Below are positions 8,725 to 17,422 of a stretch of DNA of 64,000 nt, one piece after another. The DNA comes from Marinomonas shanghaiensis. Its GTDB lineage: Bacteria > Pseudomonadota > Gammaproteobacteria > Pseudomonadales > Marinomonadaceae. How positions within the stretch are numbered: the first letter of the stretch is position 1; each line of letters starts with the position of its first letter. Where the stretch lies: assembly GCF_003259175.1 (NCBI RefSeq), contig NZ_QGOK01000024.1:1-64000 (forward strand). The letters run 5' to 3'. Made by a program: the position numbers and the translations under genes. A model generated the notes under the pieces. The model made no database searches, had not been told where the DNA came from, and saw nothing but the letters and a program-made list of their open reading frames with translations.

Positions 8725-8813
8725 GATTTCAGGAGGGAGCTCAATATGCAATAGATTTAATAAAACTTAATATTTGGTTGGATATTTTTGTGTATTTCCT
8801 GTGCTCGTGTCAC

Positions 8814-8839
8814 AAAAAAACGGCCCATTTAGGACCGTT
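8814..8839 (-). terminator. Rho-independent terminator of uraA
   Basis: On the minus strand the stem AACGG/CCGTT is extended by two further pairs across one mismatch, with a 5-base loop, and runs into seven T residues. It lies just past the uraA stop. Confidence 0.75.
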
Positions 8840-8863
8840 GAATTTGAACTGCTTCTTATAGTG

Positions 8864-10099
8864 CTAGTTTTCTATTTGTGCCTTGTCGACGATGTGGTTA
8901 TCACCAATGTCTTTCGGCAAAATTAAATTCAGCGTGATCGCGACGATGCCACATAGGCTGATGCCTTGTAGGCTGAATTCGCCAATGCCAAAGGCCATGC
9001 CGCCGATACCAAATACCAGCGTTACACCAACAATGATTAAGTTGCGTGATTTATGAAGGTCGACTTGATTCTTAATCAAGGTATTTAGCCCTACTGCGGC
9101 AATAGAGCCAAACAATAGAATCATAATGCCACCCATTACAGGTAGTGGGATAGTTTGCAGAGCCGCGCCTAACTTTCCTACCCATGCCAGTACGATGGCA
9201 GCAATGGCGGCCCACGTCATAATGATAGGGTTGAATGCTTTAGTAAGCATAACGGCGCCTGTTACTTCGCTGTAAGTTGTATTTGGTGGCGCGCCGACCA
9301 TCGCTGCTGCCATCGTAGCAATACCATCGCCCGTGATGGTGCGGTGTAGGCCTGGTTTCTTTAGGTAGTCTTTCCCTGTTACATTGGAAATAGACAGGAT
9401 ATCGCCCACGTGTTCAACCGCTGGGGCAATGGCAACGGGCAACATAAATAAGATGGCGTTAATGTTGAATTCAGGCGCAGTAAAGTTCGGCATGGCAAAC
9501 CATGCTGCATTATGAATGGGCTGGAAGTCGACAATGCCGAAGAATAAACTTAATGCGTAGCCAACGATAATGCCGCCGAAAACAGGCAGTAGCCTAAAGA
9601 GTCCTTTTGCGAATACACTAATTAAAATAGTGGTTAGCAAAGAAGCTAGGGCAATCCAGATCGCAATATCGGCATCAATAACTTGTGTGTTTCCTGCTTT
9701 GCCAAGTGCCATATTGACAGCAACAGGCGCGAGACCAAGACCGATTACCATTATGATAGGGCCGATGACAACAGGGGGTAATAATGTGTGGATGAAGCCC
9801 GCACCTTTTAGTCGAATGAATCCACCAAGTACAACGTAGACAAAGCCTGCTGCAATTAACCCTCCCATGGTAGCGGGAATTCCCCACGTTTGAACGCCGT
9901 ACATGATGGGAGCAATAAAGGCAAAAGAAGAGGCAAGAAAAATAGGGACGGTACGGCGTGTGGTGAATTGAAATAGCAGCGTTCCCACACCGGCACCAAA
10001 AAGAGCAACACTAGGGTCCAAGCCTGTTAACAACGGGACAAGCACAAGAGCGCCAAATGCCACGAATAGCATTTGAATGCCTAAAACGGCATTTTTCAT
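8864..10099 (-). CDS. uraA: uracil permease, NCS2 family
   Basis: The 411-aa protein is almost wholly hydrophobic, as for the 14-helix NCS2 fold, and is close in length to E. coli UraA (429 aa). Family motifs seen are SSFAFI (about residue 57), the substrate-site region AEHVGDILSISNVTGKD, GAPPNTTYSE (E at the transport site region), and IPLPVMGGIMILLFG. It imports uracil by proton symport across the inner membrane for pyrimidine salvage. It stands alone, with its own terminator and a 400-base upstream gap. No upp gene is adjacent in this window, so specificity for uracil over xanthine rests on resemblance to UraA. Confidence 0.9.
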   Translation of the reverse strand: MKNAVLGIQMLFVAFGALVLVPLLTGLDPSVALFGAGVGTLLFQFTTRRTVPIFLASSFAFIAPIMYGVQTWGIPATMGGLIAAGFVYVVLGGFIRLKGAGFIHTLLPPVVIGPIIMVIGLGLAPVAVNMALGKAGNTQVIDADIAIWIALASLLTTILISVFAKGLFRLLPVFGGIIVGYALSLFFGIVDFQPIHNAAWFAMPNFTAPEFNINAILFMLPVAIAPAVEHVGDILSISNVTGKDYLKKPGLHRTITGDGIATMAAAMVGAPPNTTYSEVTGAVMLTKAFNPIIMTWAAIAAIVLAWVGKLGAALQTIPLPVMGGIMILLFGSIAAVGLNTLIKNQVDLHKSRNLIIVGVTLVFGIGGMAFGIGEFSLQGISLCGIVAITLNLILPKDIGDNHIVDKAQIEN

Positions 10100-10508
10100 A
10101 ATTTTAATCCTTGCAATGGTTTAAGTACGGGAATTTTATAGACAAGTCGATGTCAGCGCTATCATGATATGCGCCGTTCGGTAAATTGGCGTTTTATCTG
10201 TAATTAATGCGAGTAAAAAAACAAGAAACTTGCTGTGTAATTCAGTTCCAAGTGAGCTCGTTAATCTTACTGTTTGTCGTCACGCTTTATGTTTTTTATC
10301 GGGTGTTTAAATCATTGTAAGATTTTTAAATAAGATGGGAGCTGATATTTCGTCTGTTAAGTATGATGGAAAAGAAGCTCAAATAACCGTAAGGCTCTTG
10401 TTTACGCTTTTCGTATGAATATATTAAATATTTACTCTATCTGAACACTCGATAAGGTCGTAATTAGCTAATATAGATATTAATTTTTAACTGATAGGGT
10501 CATGTTAT
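10100..10508. other. divergent promoter spacer between uraA and opgG
   Basis: This 409-base AT-rich spacer has no credible ORF. A possible sigma-70 promoter for opgG is TTGTTT (10398-10403) and TATTAA (10422-10427) with an 18-base gap. On the minus strand TATAAA lies about 45 bases before uraA, but I see no good -35 element. No convincing regulator site was found. Confidence 0.35.
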
Positions 10509-12224
10509 ATGTTTCCTCAATGTTTTTCAGAGTCCATGAAGGATTCAAACGTGGTTGTGCCACAAGTTGTGCGCCATCCTCATAAAATTAATGCTTCCAA
10601 TCGCTTAAATAGATTAGTCAGTCGATCTTTAGTCGCTGTTGGGGTGATGTTTAGCCTTACGGCTTGTGCGGCTCAGTCACAGACATCACCGTCTCAGGCT
10701 TCACAATCTGCTGCTCAGCCGGAAGAAGGGCAAGCGTTCAGTTATGCTTGGTTAAAAGGGTATGCGCGTCAATTGGCGACAACGCCTTATAAAAGCCATC
10801 AAGGTGAATTACCGGAGAGTTTAAAGCGTCTAGATTGGGATGATTACCAAGAAATTCGTTTTAATAAAGAGGCCGCCTTGTGGCGTGATCAAAAGTCAGA
10901 ATTTCGTACTGAGCTTTTTCATCTTGGTTTGGGCTTTGATACGCCCATTCATATGAATGAGTTGGAAAATGGTAAATCAACGCCGATTCCTTACATGCCT
11001 TCTGAATTTACCTACGGTAAGTCTAAGGTAGATGGTAATAAACTTCCTAAAGATCTTGGCTTTGCCGGTTTTAGAATGCAATTTGCAACAGATTGGCAGC
11101 GTGATGTGGTTGCCTTTTTGGGCGCGAGTTACTTCCGTGCTGTAGGCGCTGAAATGCAGTATGGCCTTTCAGCACGTGGTTTAGCGATTGATACCGCGAT
11201 GCCGCACCCTGAAGAGTTTCCAATTTTTACCGATTTTTGGTTAGAGAAACCAACGCCAGGCTCGGATGTGGTGACTGTGTACGCATTAATGGATTCTCCA
11301 AGTGTCACGGGGGCTTATCGCTTTGATATGACCCCAGGTGAACCGTTCAAGATGCGAGTAGATTCCGCTGTTTACCCTCGTAAATCCGTTGAGCGTTTAG
11401 GCGTTGCACCAATGACGAGTATGTTTATGGTCGGTGAAAATGATCGCAGAACCAATTACGATTGGCGTGCAGAAATTCATGACTCCGATGGCCTTGCTAT
11501 GCAAACAGGAAGTGGGGAATGGATCTGGCGCCCGTTAGCGAATCCTGCCAATTTGCAGTTTAATGCTTACAGTGATGAAAATCCTAAAGGGTTTGGGTTA
11601 TTGCAACGTGATCGTAACTTTGACCATTACCAAGATGACGGTGTTTTCTATGAGAAGCGCCCAAGTTTGTGGATTGAACCGATTGGTAATTGGGGGAAAG
11701 GATCTGTGCAATTGGTAGAGATTCCAACGCTCGATGAAACGTTCGACAATATTGTCGCTTTCTGGAATCCAGCGGCACCAGTTGAAGCCGGACAAGAGTT
11801 GCTTTACAGCTATAATATGTATTGGGGCAGTCATCCTCCTGTACAATCTAACCGCGCTCGTGTTGTCGATACCTTTACAGGTATTGGCGGTGTGATTGGT
11901 AAGAAGCGTCAGTATTACAGCAAGCGCTTTGTGGTCGACTTTGCTGGCGGTTCTTTAGCAATGTTAGGCAATGACACAAAAGTAAAAGCCGTCATTACCT
12001 CATCGGAAGGGCGAGTTGAAATTGAATCTGCTCGACCGCTGCATTCTATCGATGGGTATCGAGCAATGTTTGATTTGGTGCCACCAAAAGGTGAGCCTAA
12101 GCCAATTAACTTACGTGTTTACTTAGAAGCGAATGGTCAGCCGTTGACTGAAACTTGGCAGTACCAGTGGACTCCGCCAGCAGAGAGCGATAGAGAGCTT
12201 CATAATGCAGGCCATTTGAAGTAG
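10509..12224 (+). CDS. opgG: glucan biosynthesis protein OpgG/OpgD (MdoG family), lipoprotein variant
   Basis: The 571-aa product carries the MdoG domain over nearly its whole length after residue ~70. Recognisable blocks are EIRFNKEAALWR, FATDWQRDVVAFLGASYFRA, FPIFTDFWLEKP, and MTSMFMVGENDR near residue 298. These periplasmic proteins shape osmoregulated beta-glucans. The N-terminus is unusual: a long basic leader, then hydrophobic LVAVGVMFSL and a lipobox L50-T-A-C53, which predicts lipid anchoring. No twin-arginine motif is present, which argues against typical OpgD. The glucosyltransferase gene opgH, normally next to opgG, is absent here. The ATG at 10509 has AGGG 9 bases upstream; the next in-frame ATG is 10536. 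Confidence 0.85.
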   Translation: MFPQCFSESMKDSNVVVPQVVRHPHKINASNRLNRLVSRSLVAVGVMFSLTACAAQSQTSPSQASQSAAQPEEGQAFSYAWLKGYARQLATTPYKSHQGELPESLKRLDWDDYQEIRFNKEAALWRDQKSEFRTELFHLGLGFDTPIHMNELENGKSTPIPYMPSEFTYGKSKVDGNKLPKDLGFAGFRMQFATDWQRDVVAFLGASYFRAVGAEMQYGLSARGLAIDTAMPHPEEFPIFTDFWLEKPTPGSDVVTVYALMDSPSVTGAYRFDMTPGEPFKMRVDSAVYPRKSVERLGVAPMTSMFMVGENDRRTNYDWRAEIHDSDGLAMQTGSGEWIWRPLANPANLQFNAYSDENPKGFGLLQRDRNFDHYQDDGVFYEKRPSLWIEPIGNWGKGSVQLVEIPTLDETFDNIVAFWNPAAPVEAGQELLYSYNMYWGSHPPVQSNRARVVDTFTGIGGVIGKKRQYYSKRFVVDFAGGSLAMLGNDTKVKAVITSSEGRVEIESARPLHSIDGYRAMFDLVPPKGEPKPINLRVYLEANGQPLTETWQYQWTPPAESDRELHNAGHLK

Positions 12225-12258
12225 CCATTATCCATTTGCTTTTGAAGCCAATAAAAAG

Positions 12259-12287
12259 CGCCCGATGAGTGATTCATTGGGCGTTTT
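12259..12287. terminator. bidirectional terminator between opgG and the beta-glucosidase gene
   Basis: A 10-bp stem, CGCCCGATGA/TCATTGGGCG (one G-T pair), has a 5-base loop. It is flanked by A residues on the left and TTTTT on the right, so it can serve both converging genes. Confidence 0.85.
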
Positions 12288-12315
12288 TATTTGTTCATTA
12301 ATAGGCTTGGGATTG

Positions 12316-13659
12316 TTAACCTTTGCGGCTGTTTAGAAAATCACGGTATTCATAACCACTGCGCTTAATGGTTCTTTTTTGAGTCTGATAATCGACGTAA
12401 GTGAGACCAAAGCGTTTGCTATAGCCTTCTGCCCATTCAAAGTTATCCATCAAGCTCCAAGCAAAATAACCACGAATATCAACACCGTTTTCAATCGCTT
12501 GATGTACCGCATTTAAATGGCCCTCTAAATAGCGTATCCGCTGCTCGTCGTTCACGTCGCCATCAATAAGTTGATCTGCACATGCGGCGCCATTTTCAGT
12601 GATATAAATGGGTGGCAGTGTATATTGCTTGTGAAGGTTGACTAATAGCTCGGCGAAAGCATGTGGGGCGATTTCCCAGCCGATATCGGTATACTCAACA
12701 GAGCGATGGTTTTTCACATTTTTGAAGAGGTTATCTGCGTCGAAGGCATTGTGATTACAGGTGTAGAAGTTCATTCCCAAAAAATCAATCGGTTGAGAAA
12801 TAATGTCCATGTCACCAGGTAAAACGGTTGGCAAATACTGTGGTGCGACGGTTTTGAGTAGTTGAGGATATTGTCCTTTCATAAGTGGTTCAATGAAAAA
12901 TTGATTGTCTAGGGTTTCCCTTACCAAACAAGCAAATTGGTCTTCGGTTTTTTCACTGGCCGCGTAAGAGCGGTTCATATTCAGAACAATACCAACCTGA
13001 GACTTTGGCGCATTTTTGCGAATAATTGGCAATGCTAAGCCATGGGCAAGTAAAATATGGTGAGCGGCTTGTCTGCCGTATTCTGGTTTGTTTAAACCGG
13101 GAGCATGTATGCCTAATTCATACCCCAAAATAGCGGCGCAGAAAGGTTCATTAAAGGTTGCCCAGCTGTCGACCCATTCGCCTAATTCTTTGGTCACTAA
13201 ATCCGCATACTTTGTAAACTGGTAGGCGGTTTCTCTATTTAGCCAGCCACCTTTGTCTTCTAGGTGTTGTGGTAGGTCCCAATGGTAGAGTGTGACAAAG
13301 ACGGTCAGTCCTTCGTCTTTGAGTTTTTTGAGCAAGCGACGATAGAAGTCGAGTCCGGCTTGATTGGCTTTCCCTTCTTTATCCATTACCCGAGGCCATG
13401 CAATGGATAATCGATAAGCATCGACTTCAAGTTGTTTGATCAGCTGGATGTCTTGTTCCCATAAATGGTAATGGTCGCACGCGATGTCGCCATTATCCAT
13501 GCCCTTTACCTTGCCTGGCGTCGCACAGAATGTATCCCAAATAGAGGGCAGACGATTATCAGATTGGGCGGCGCCTTCTATTTGAAACGCCGCTGTGGCG
13601 ACACCAAAGATGAAATCTTGGTTAAGCATTTTCGAGTTTGCAGGTAAGTTGATAGGCAT
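12316..13659 (-). CDS. beta-glucosidase, glycoside hydrolase family 1
   Basis: The start is placed at MPINLPANS (13659) with GAGGAA just upstream; an ATG 30 bases earlier is also open. The 447-aa product has the N-terminal GH1 signature FIFGVATAAFQIEGA, the acid/base glutamate in ATFNEP (E171) and the nucleophile in YITENGAA (E355). The substrate-site tryptophans near the C-terminus (WSLMDNFEWAEGYSKRFGL) are also present. There is no signal peptide, so it acts in the cytoplasm on imported beta-glucosides. No transporter or PTS gene is adjacent. It converges on opgG but shares no operon with it. Confidence 0.95.
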   Translation of the reverse strand: MPINLPANSKMLNQDFIFGVATAAFQIEGAAQSDNRLPSIWDTFCATPGKVKGMDNGDIACDHYHLWEQDIQLIKQLEVDAYRLSIAWPRVMDKEGKANQAGLDFYRRLLKKLKDEGLTVFVTLYHWDLPQHLEDKGGWLNRETAYQFTKYADLVTKELGEWVDSWATFNEPFCAAILGYELGIHAPGLNKPEYGRQAAHHILLAHGLALPIIRKNAPKSQVGIVLNMNRSYAASEKTEDQFACLVRETLDNQFFIEPLMKGQYPQLLKTVAPQYLPTVLPGDMDIISQPIDFLGMNFYTCNHNAFDADNLFKNVKNHRSVEYTDIGWEIAPHAFAELLVNLHKQYTLPPIYITENGAACADQLIDGDVNDEQRIRYLEGHLNAVHQAIENGVDIRGYFAWSLMDNFEWAEGYSKRFGLTYVDYQTQKRTIKRSGYEYRDFLNSRKG

Positions 13660-13798
13660 GATTTCCTCAGTATTCTTATGGGTTTCCAATCGGAAGGTCA
13701 GTTATGTTCTCAAAGGTACTGGAGGAGAGGAAAAAGGGTCAATGATGATCGATGTATTTTAGTAATTTAAGGTATTTTAAGTGCTTTTTAAGTCTACT

Positions 13799-14236
13799 TT
13801 AGCGGAGAATATAGCGCATCGGTGTAAGGTCTCTGCCTTGAGCTGTGTAGGCTTGAAAGCGATTTTTGAGTTCAGCTGGTAACATTTCGATAGAGATAGT
13901 CGTAAAATGATTTGCATGATAAAAAGGCACCAAGTGGGTGAATGCAAAGCAGTAAGTCGGTCTGTCACTTAGTACGGAATAAAGGTTGTTAATGAGGTGA
14001 GTGCCAAGGCCCATATTACGATGGGAGGGTTCTGTTACCATGGCAGTGAGCAGTTGATACTCGGCAATTTGCTTGAGTCGAAGTGAGCAAACAATAGCAT
14101 TCTTATGGTTGCGTAGGACCCAAATAGGGTCTGCTTTGTTAGGTTTTCCGCTGGGATAATGCGTTTGGTAAAACCTTTTTACCAGTGGGAACCAAAGGGA
14201 AGGTACTTGTTCAGCATCAGGGTAAGGTCTTTTCAT
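13799..14236 (-). CDS. GNAT-family N-acetyltransferase
   Basis: The 145-aa product is a single small GNAT domain. The acetyl-CoA binding motif A is seen as TEPSHRNMGLGTHLINNL (R/Q-x-x-G-x-G/A form) around residues 88-105. Cysteine and histidine residues near FAFTHLVPFYHANHF occupy the usual substrate end. The substrate is unknown. It is separated from the beta-glucosidase gene by about 140 bases and is divergent from the hydrolase gene, so it is probably a single-gene unit. Confidence 0.8.
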   Translation of the reverse strand: MKRPYPDAEQVPSLWFPLVKRFYQTHYPSGKPNKADPIWVLRNHKNAIVCSLRLKQIAEYQLLTAMVTEPSHRNMGLGTHLINNLYSVLSDRPTYCFAFTHLVPFYHANHFTTISIEMLPAELKNRFQAYTAQGRDLTPMRYILR

Positions 14237-14336
14237 AGGGAATAGATGTGGTGATCAAATAATGAATGTTAGCATAGCTTGTGGCGTTCAAAAAACATTG
14301 GTTAGATTGGGTTATTTAATAATGAGAGGGATTGGT

Positions 14337-15533
14337 ATGTGGCAAAAAATAATGTTGTGGAGCGTGTGTCTTTTGACATTGCCCATTTCTGGGATGTTAA
14401 ATGCGGCGGAGAAGCAAACAGCATTTGTTTTTGCACCAGACGAATCGTTTGACCAATATCTCGTACGTGCAGAAGAGTATCTTGGCAAAAATAAGCGGTG
14501 GCTTAATCCTGCCAATAAGTTTAGAGAGCTTGATGCTGTGATGCCTTTTGAATTACTGCCTGATCCAGAGTTTTGTGCTGGGCGGGCGAATATTGGTGTG
14601 CTCTTGTCCCATGGTTTATCCGATTCCCCATTTTCGATGCGAGACCCCGCTATTGCGTTGCAATCGGCTTGTTATCATGTCCGTGTTATTTTGTTGCCAG
14701 GTCATGGTACGAAAGCGGAAGACTTATTGAATGTCTCGCGTGATGATTGGCGGGCGACGTTTCGAAATGCAGCAGCTGAATTCAGTAAGCAAGTGGATGT
14801 CTTGTACGTGGGAGGTTTTTCAACGGGCGGGGCGCTGGCGACAGAATATGCTTGGCAGCATGCAGACCAAGTGGCAGGAGCGGTTTTGTTTTCTCCTGTA
14901 TTTAAAGTAAACAGCAGCATAGATTGGCTTGCGCCTTGGTTGGCGTTAGTGAAAGACTGGCTAGACAATGACCCCAGTGATGATTTTGCGAAATACGCTT
15001 CTATCCCTTTGCCAGCCATTGCCGAGGTATACGAATTATCGGCAGAAGTACGTGATTTAGTGTTGGATAACCCTAAGCGCTTACCCGTGTTTATTGCCTT
15101 GTCTGAAGATGATCAGACGGTGGATTCGTCCGTCACAGAGGAGGTGTTTAAGGAAGGGATGATTGGCTCTAAGAGTCAAATGGTGTTGTACAGTAAAGAT
15201 CAAATGAGTGCCAATACGGATCGGATCAAGGTTTATAATACCAATTGGCCTAAGGACAGAATCTTAGGGCTTTCACATATGGCTGTACATGGTAATCCTG
15301 AGAACACATATTACGGTGAGTCTGGTGTCTATCGTGTTTGTGGCTGGTATGTGTCAGATGAGGACTTATATCAGAGTTGTCGTACTGATCAAGCGAATTG
15401 GTTTGGCGAAAAGTCGGACGCTTTGCTGGAAAAAAGTCCTCATGCAGCAAGGGTCTCTTGGAATCCTCATTTTAATGCCTTGATGCAAGAGATCGTGTTT
15501 TTTATTAGAGCGAATGCAGGTAGCAACGGATAA
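14337..15533 (+). CDS. secreted alpha/beta hydrolase (lipase/esterase-like)
   Basis: The start is placed at MWQKIMLW (14337), 6 bases after GAGGG; earlier in-frame ATGs (14262, 14322) lack a site as good and would spoil the signal peptide. The 398-aa product has a Sec signal peptide (about 1-23, GMLNA/AEK). The hydrolase fold shows an oxyanion strand VLLSHGLSDSPFSM, the nucleophile elbow GGFSTGG (Ser162), an acid region near ALSEDDQTVD, and a histidine in LGLSHMAVHGNPEN. It would act in the periplasm or outside the cell on an ester; the substrate is not evident. The dioxygenase gene follows 12 bases later. Confidence 0.82.
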   Translation: MWQKIMLWSVCLLTLPISGMLNAAEKQTAFVFAPDESFDQYLVRAEEYLGKNKRWLNPANKFRELDAVMPFELLPDPEFCAGRANIGVLLSHGLSDSPFSMRDPAIALQSACYHVRVILLPGHGTKAEDLLNVSRDDWRATFRNAAAEFSKQVDVLYVGGFSTGGALATEYAWQHADQVAGAVLFSPVFKVNSSIDWLAPWLALVKDWLDNDPSDDFAKYASIPLPAIAEVYELSAEVRDLVLDNPKRLPVFIALSEDDQTVDSSVTEEVFKEGMIGSKSQMVLYSKDQMSANTDRIKVYNTNWPKDRILGLSHMAVHGNPENTYYGESGVYRVCGWYVSDEDLYQSCRTDQANWFGEKSDALLEKSPHAARVSWNPHFNALMQEIVFFIRANAGSNG

Positions 15534-15545
15534 AAGGAAGGGCAT

Positions 15546-16427
15546 ATGATCAATGAAATAGAGCTTGAGCTAAACGCTATCGAGATGACTCCAATGCAAG
15601 TGGATCAATATCATAGTAAAGGGTATTTGGTGTTGGAATCGGTGGTACCGGAATCTATTTGTGATGCCTTGAAAGCGCGCATGGCATTGTTGATGAAATC
15701 ATTTGAACCAGAAGCGGTACGCTCTATTTTTACGACCAATGAACAATCTCGTCACACTGATCGTTATTTTATGGAGTCAGCCGATAACGTGTCTTTCTTC
15801 TTTGAAGAGGAGGCTTTTGACGAGGCTGGACAGCTGAAACAACCGCTCGAATTATCGATTAACAAAGTTGGGCATGGTTTGCATTCTCAAGATGCTTTGT
15901 TTAATGCTTTTTCTCTGTCTCCTGTATGGGCGACACTCTTACAGCGTTTAGGTATGAAAGATCCTCGAGCTGCTCAATCTATGTATATTTTTAAGCAGCC
16001 TGGAATTGGTGGTGAAGTAAACTGTCATCAAGACAGTACTTTTCTTTATACCTCGCCCATGAGTGTGATTGGGTTATGGTTTGCTGTCGAAGAAGCGACA
16101 CTGGAAAATGGTTGTCTATGGGGAATACCAGAAGGGCATAAGCAAGGTCTACTAAAGCGTTTTGAGCGTGTCCAACCTAATGCCATAGAAACCAAAATGG
16201 TGACGCTGAAAGAGCATGTGTGGAATGCCGATGAGCTCGTGGCATTGCCTGTTCCCAAAGGGTCTTTGGTGATTCTTAATGGTGAGTTCCCACACCTTAG
16301 TTACGCAAATCGTTCGGATAAATCACGTCATGCCTATGCCATACACGCAGTTGATAATGTGTGCGATTACCCTGAATTGAATTGGCTGCAGGCACAACAA
16401 GGTCAGTCGTTTTTGCCTTTTCATTAG
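15546..16427 (+). CDS. PHYHD1-like phytanoyl-CoA dioxygenase family protein
   Basis: The 293-aa protein is a Fe(II)/2-oxoglutarate dioxygenase of the PhyH family. The metal triad is visible as H161-x-D163 (NCHQDSTFLYT) and H250 (GEFPHLSYANRS), with R261 (SRHAY) as the 2-oxoglutarate anchor. The stretch ATLENGCLWGIPEGHKQG is strikingly like animal PHYHD1. AGGAAGG precedes the ATG. It probably shares an mRNA with the upstream secreted hydrolase, although that protein is exported and this one is cytoplasmic. The substrate is unknown. Confidence 0.85.
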   Translation: MINEIELELNAIEMTPMQVDQYHSKGYLVLESVVPESICDALKARMALLMKSFEPEAVRSIFTTNEQSRHTDRYFMESADNVSFFFEEEAFDEAGQLKQPLELSINKVGHGLHSQDALFNAFSLSPVWATLLQRLGMKDPRAAQSMYIFKQPGIGGEVNCHQDSTFLYTSPMSVIGLWFAVEEATLENGCLWGIPEGHKQGLLKRFERVQPNAIETKMVTLKEHVWNADELVALPVPKGSLVILNGEFPHLSYANRSDKSRHAYAIHAVDNVCDYPELNWLQAQQGQSFLPFH

Positions 16428-16468
16428 GCTTTGTGACTCAACATATAAGAGAAAATGGGAGAGCGTCG

Positions 16469-17422
16469 ATGCAAGCCGTTTTAGCGCTGCTTAGTGATAA
16501 TGAATTTCACTCTGGTGAAGAGCTGGGAGCCGCGCTAGGCGTGACTCGTGCTGCGGTATGGAAAAAGCTGAAGAAGCTTGAGTCTATCGGGGTGAGTGTC
16601 CATTCCGTTAAGGGGCGTGGCTATCGGTTGCCATCACCACTTGAATTATTGTCAGAAGATAGCCTGCGTCAGCATGGTGTGCCGGATGAGGTCACCATTA
16701 AATTGGCGTTTGAAACGGAGTCTACAAATGGTGATGCAAAGCGATGTATTTCCCAAGGTACTTCTTTACCCGCGTTGATTTCAGTCGAGCGTCAGACCCA
16801 GGGTAAAGGGCGCCGTGGTCGGCAATGGGAATCCGGCGTTGCTAAAAATATTACATTTTCGTTTGTATGGCGTTTTGAGAATGGTCCAAACGTAGTAGAG
16901 GGCTTAAGCCTTGCGACCGGGGTGGCGGTTGCTCGGGTGTTAAAGAAAATAGGTGTTCCCAACCCCGGTTTAAAATGGCCAAACGATGTACAGGTCGATG
17001 GGCAGAAAATTTGCGGAATTTTACTCGAGATGGTCGCAGACCAAGATGTATGCCATGTCATTATTGGGATTGGTCTCAATGTTGAAATGGACAGCAGTGT
17101 CATGAAGCATGTTGATCAGCCGTGGACAGACCTTGTTTCTCGATTAAAATCAAGGCCGAGTCGAAATAGGATATTGGCAGAGCTTACTAAAGAGCTTATT
17201 GAGGTCTGCAAGCTCTTCGAAGAGGGCCATGGAATGAAACATTTCCAACATCATTGGCAGGCATATGACGTGTTATTTAATCAATCTGTCACAGTAAGTA
17301 CTGTGTCTCAACAGCGCCATGGCATTGCTCGAGGGATTGATCAAAAAGGGGCGTTGTTATTGGAAGAGCACGGTGAGCTGGTGGCTCTGCATGGAGGAGA
17401 GATCAGTGTCCGTCGAGTGTAA
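16469..17422 (+). CDS. birA: bifunctional biotin-[acetyl-CoA-carboxylase] ligase and biotin operon repressor
   Basis: The start is placed at MQAVLALLSD (16469), preceded by GGGAGAG; an upstream in-frame ATG overlaps the previous gene and adds non-family sequence. The 317-aa product has an N-terminal winged helix (about 1-58, GVTRAAVWKKLKKLESIGV). The ligase domain carries the biotinyl-AMP loop GKGRRGRQW (112-120), LKWPNDV and a C-terminal SH3-like domain. It attaches biotin to AccB and represses the bio operon. coaX begins inside its last codons. The order birA-coaX-SPOR-tRNAs is the Pseudomonas arrangement. Confidence 0.96.
   Translation: MQAVLALLSDNEFHSGEELGAALGVTRAAVWKKLKKLESIGVSVHSVKGRGYRLPSPLELLSEDSLRQHGVPDEVTIKLAFETESTNGDAKRCISQGTSLPALISVERQTQGKGRRGRQWESGVAKNITFSFVWRFENGPNVVEGLSLATGVAVARVLKKIGVPNPGLKWPNDVQVDGQKICGILLEMVADQDVCHVIIGIGLNVEMDSSVMKHVDQPWTDLVSRLKSRPSRNRILAELTKELIEVCKLFEEGHGMKHFQHHWQAYDVLFNQSVTVSTVSQQRHGIARGIDQKGALLLEEHGELVALHGGEISVRRV

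Noticed and set aside
16382-16468. N-terminal extension of BirA
   Set aside because: The extra 29 codons overlap the dioxygenase gene and have no family similarity; the ATG at 16469 has a good ribosome site.
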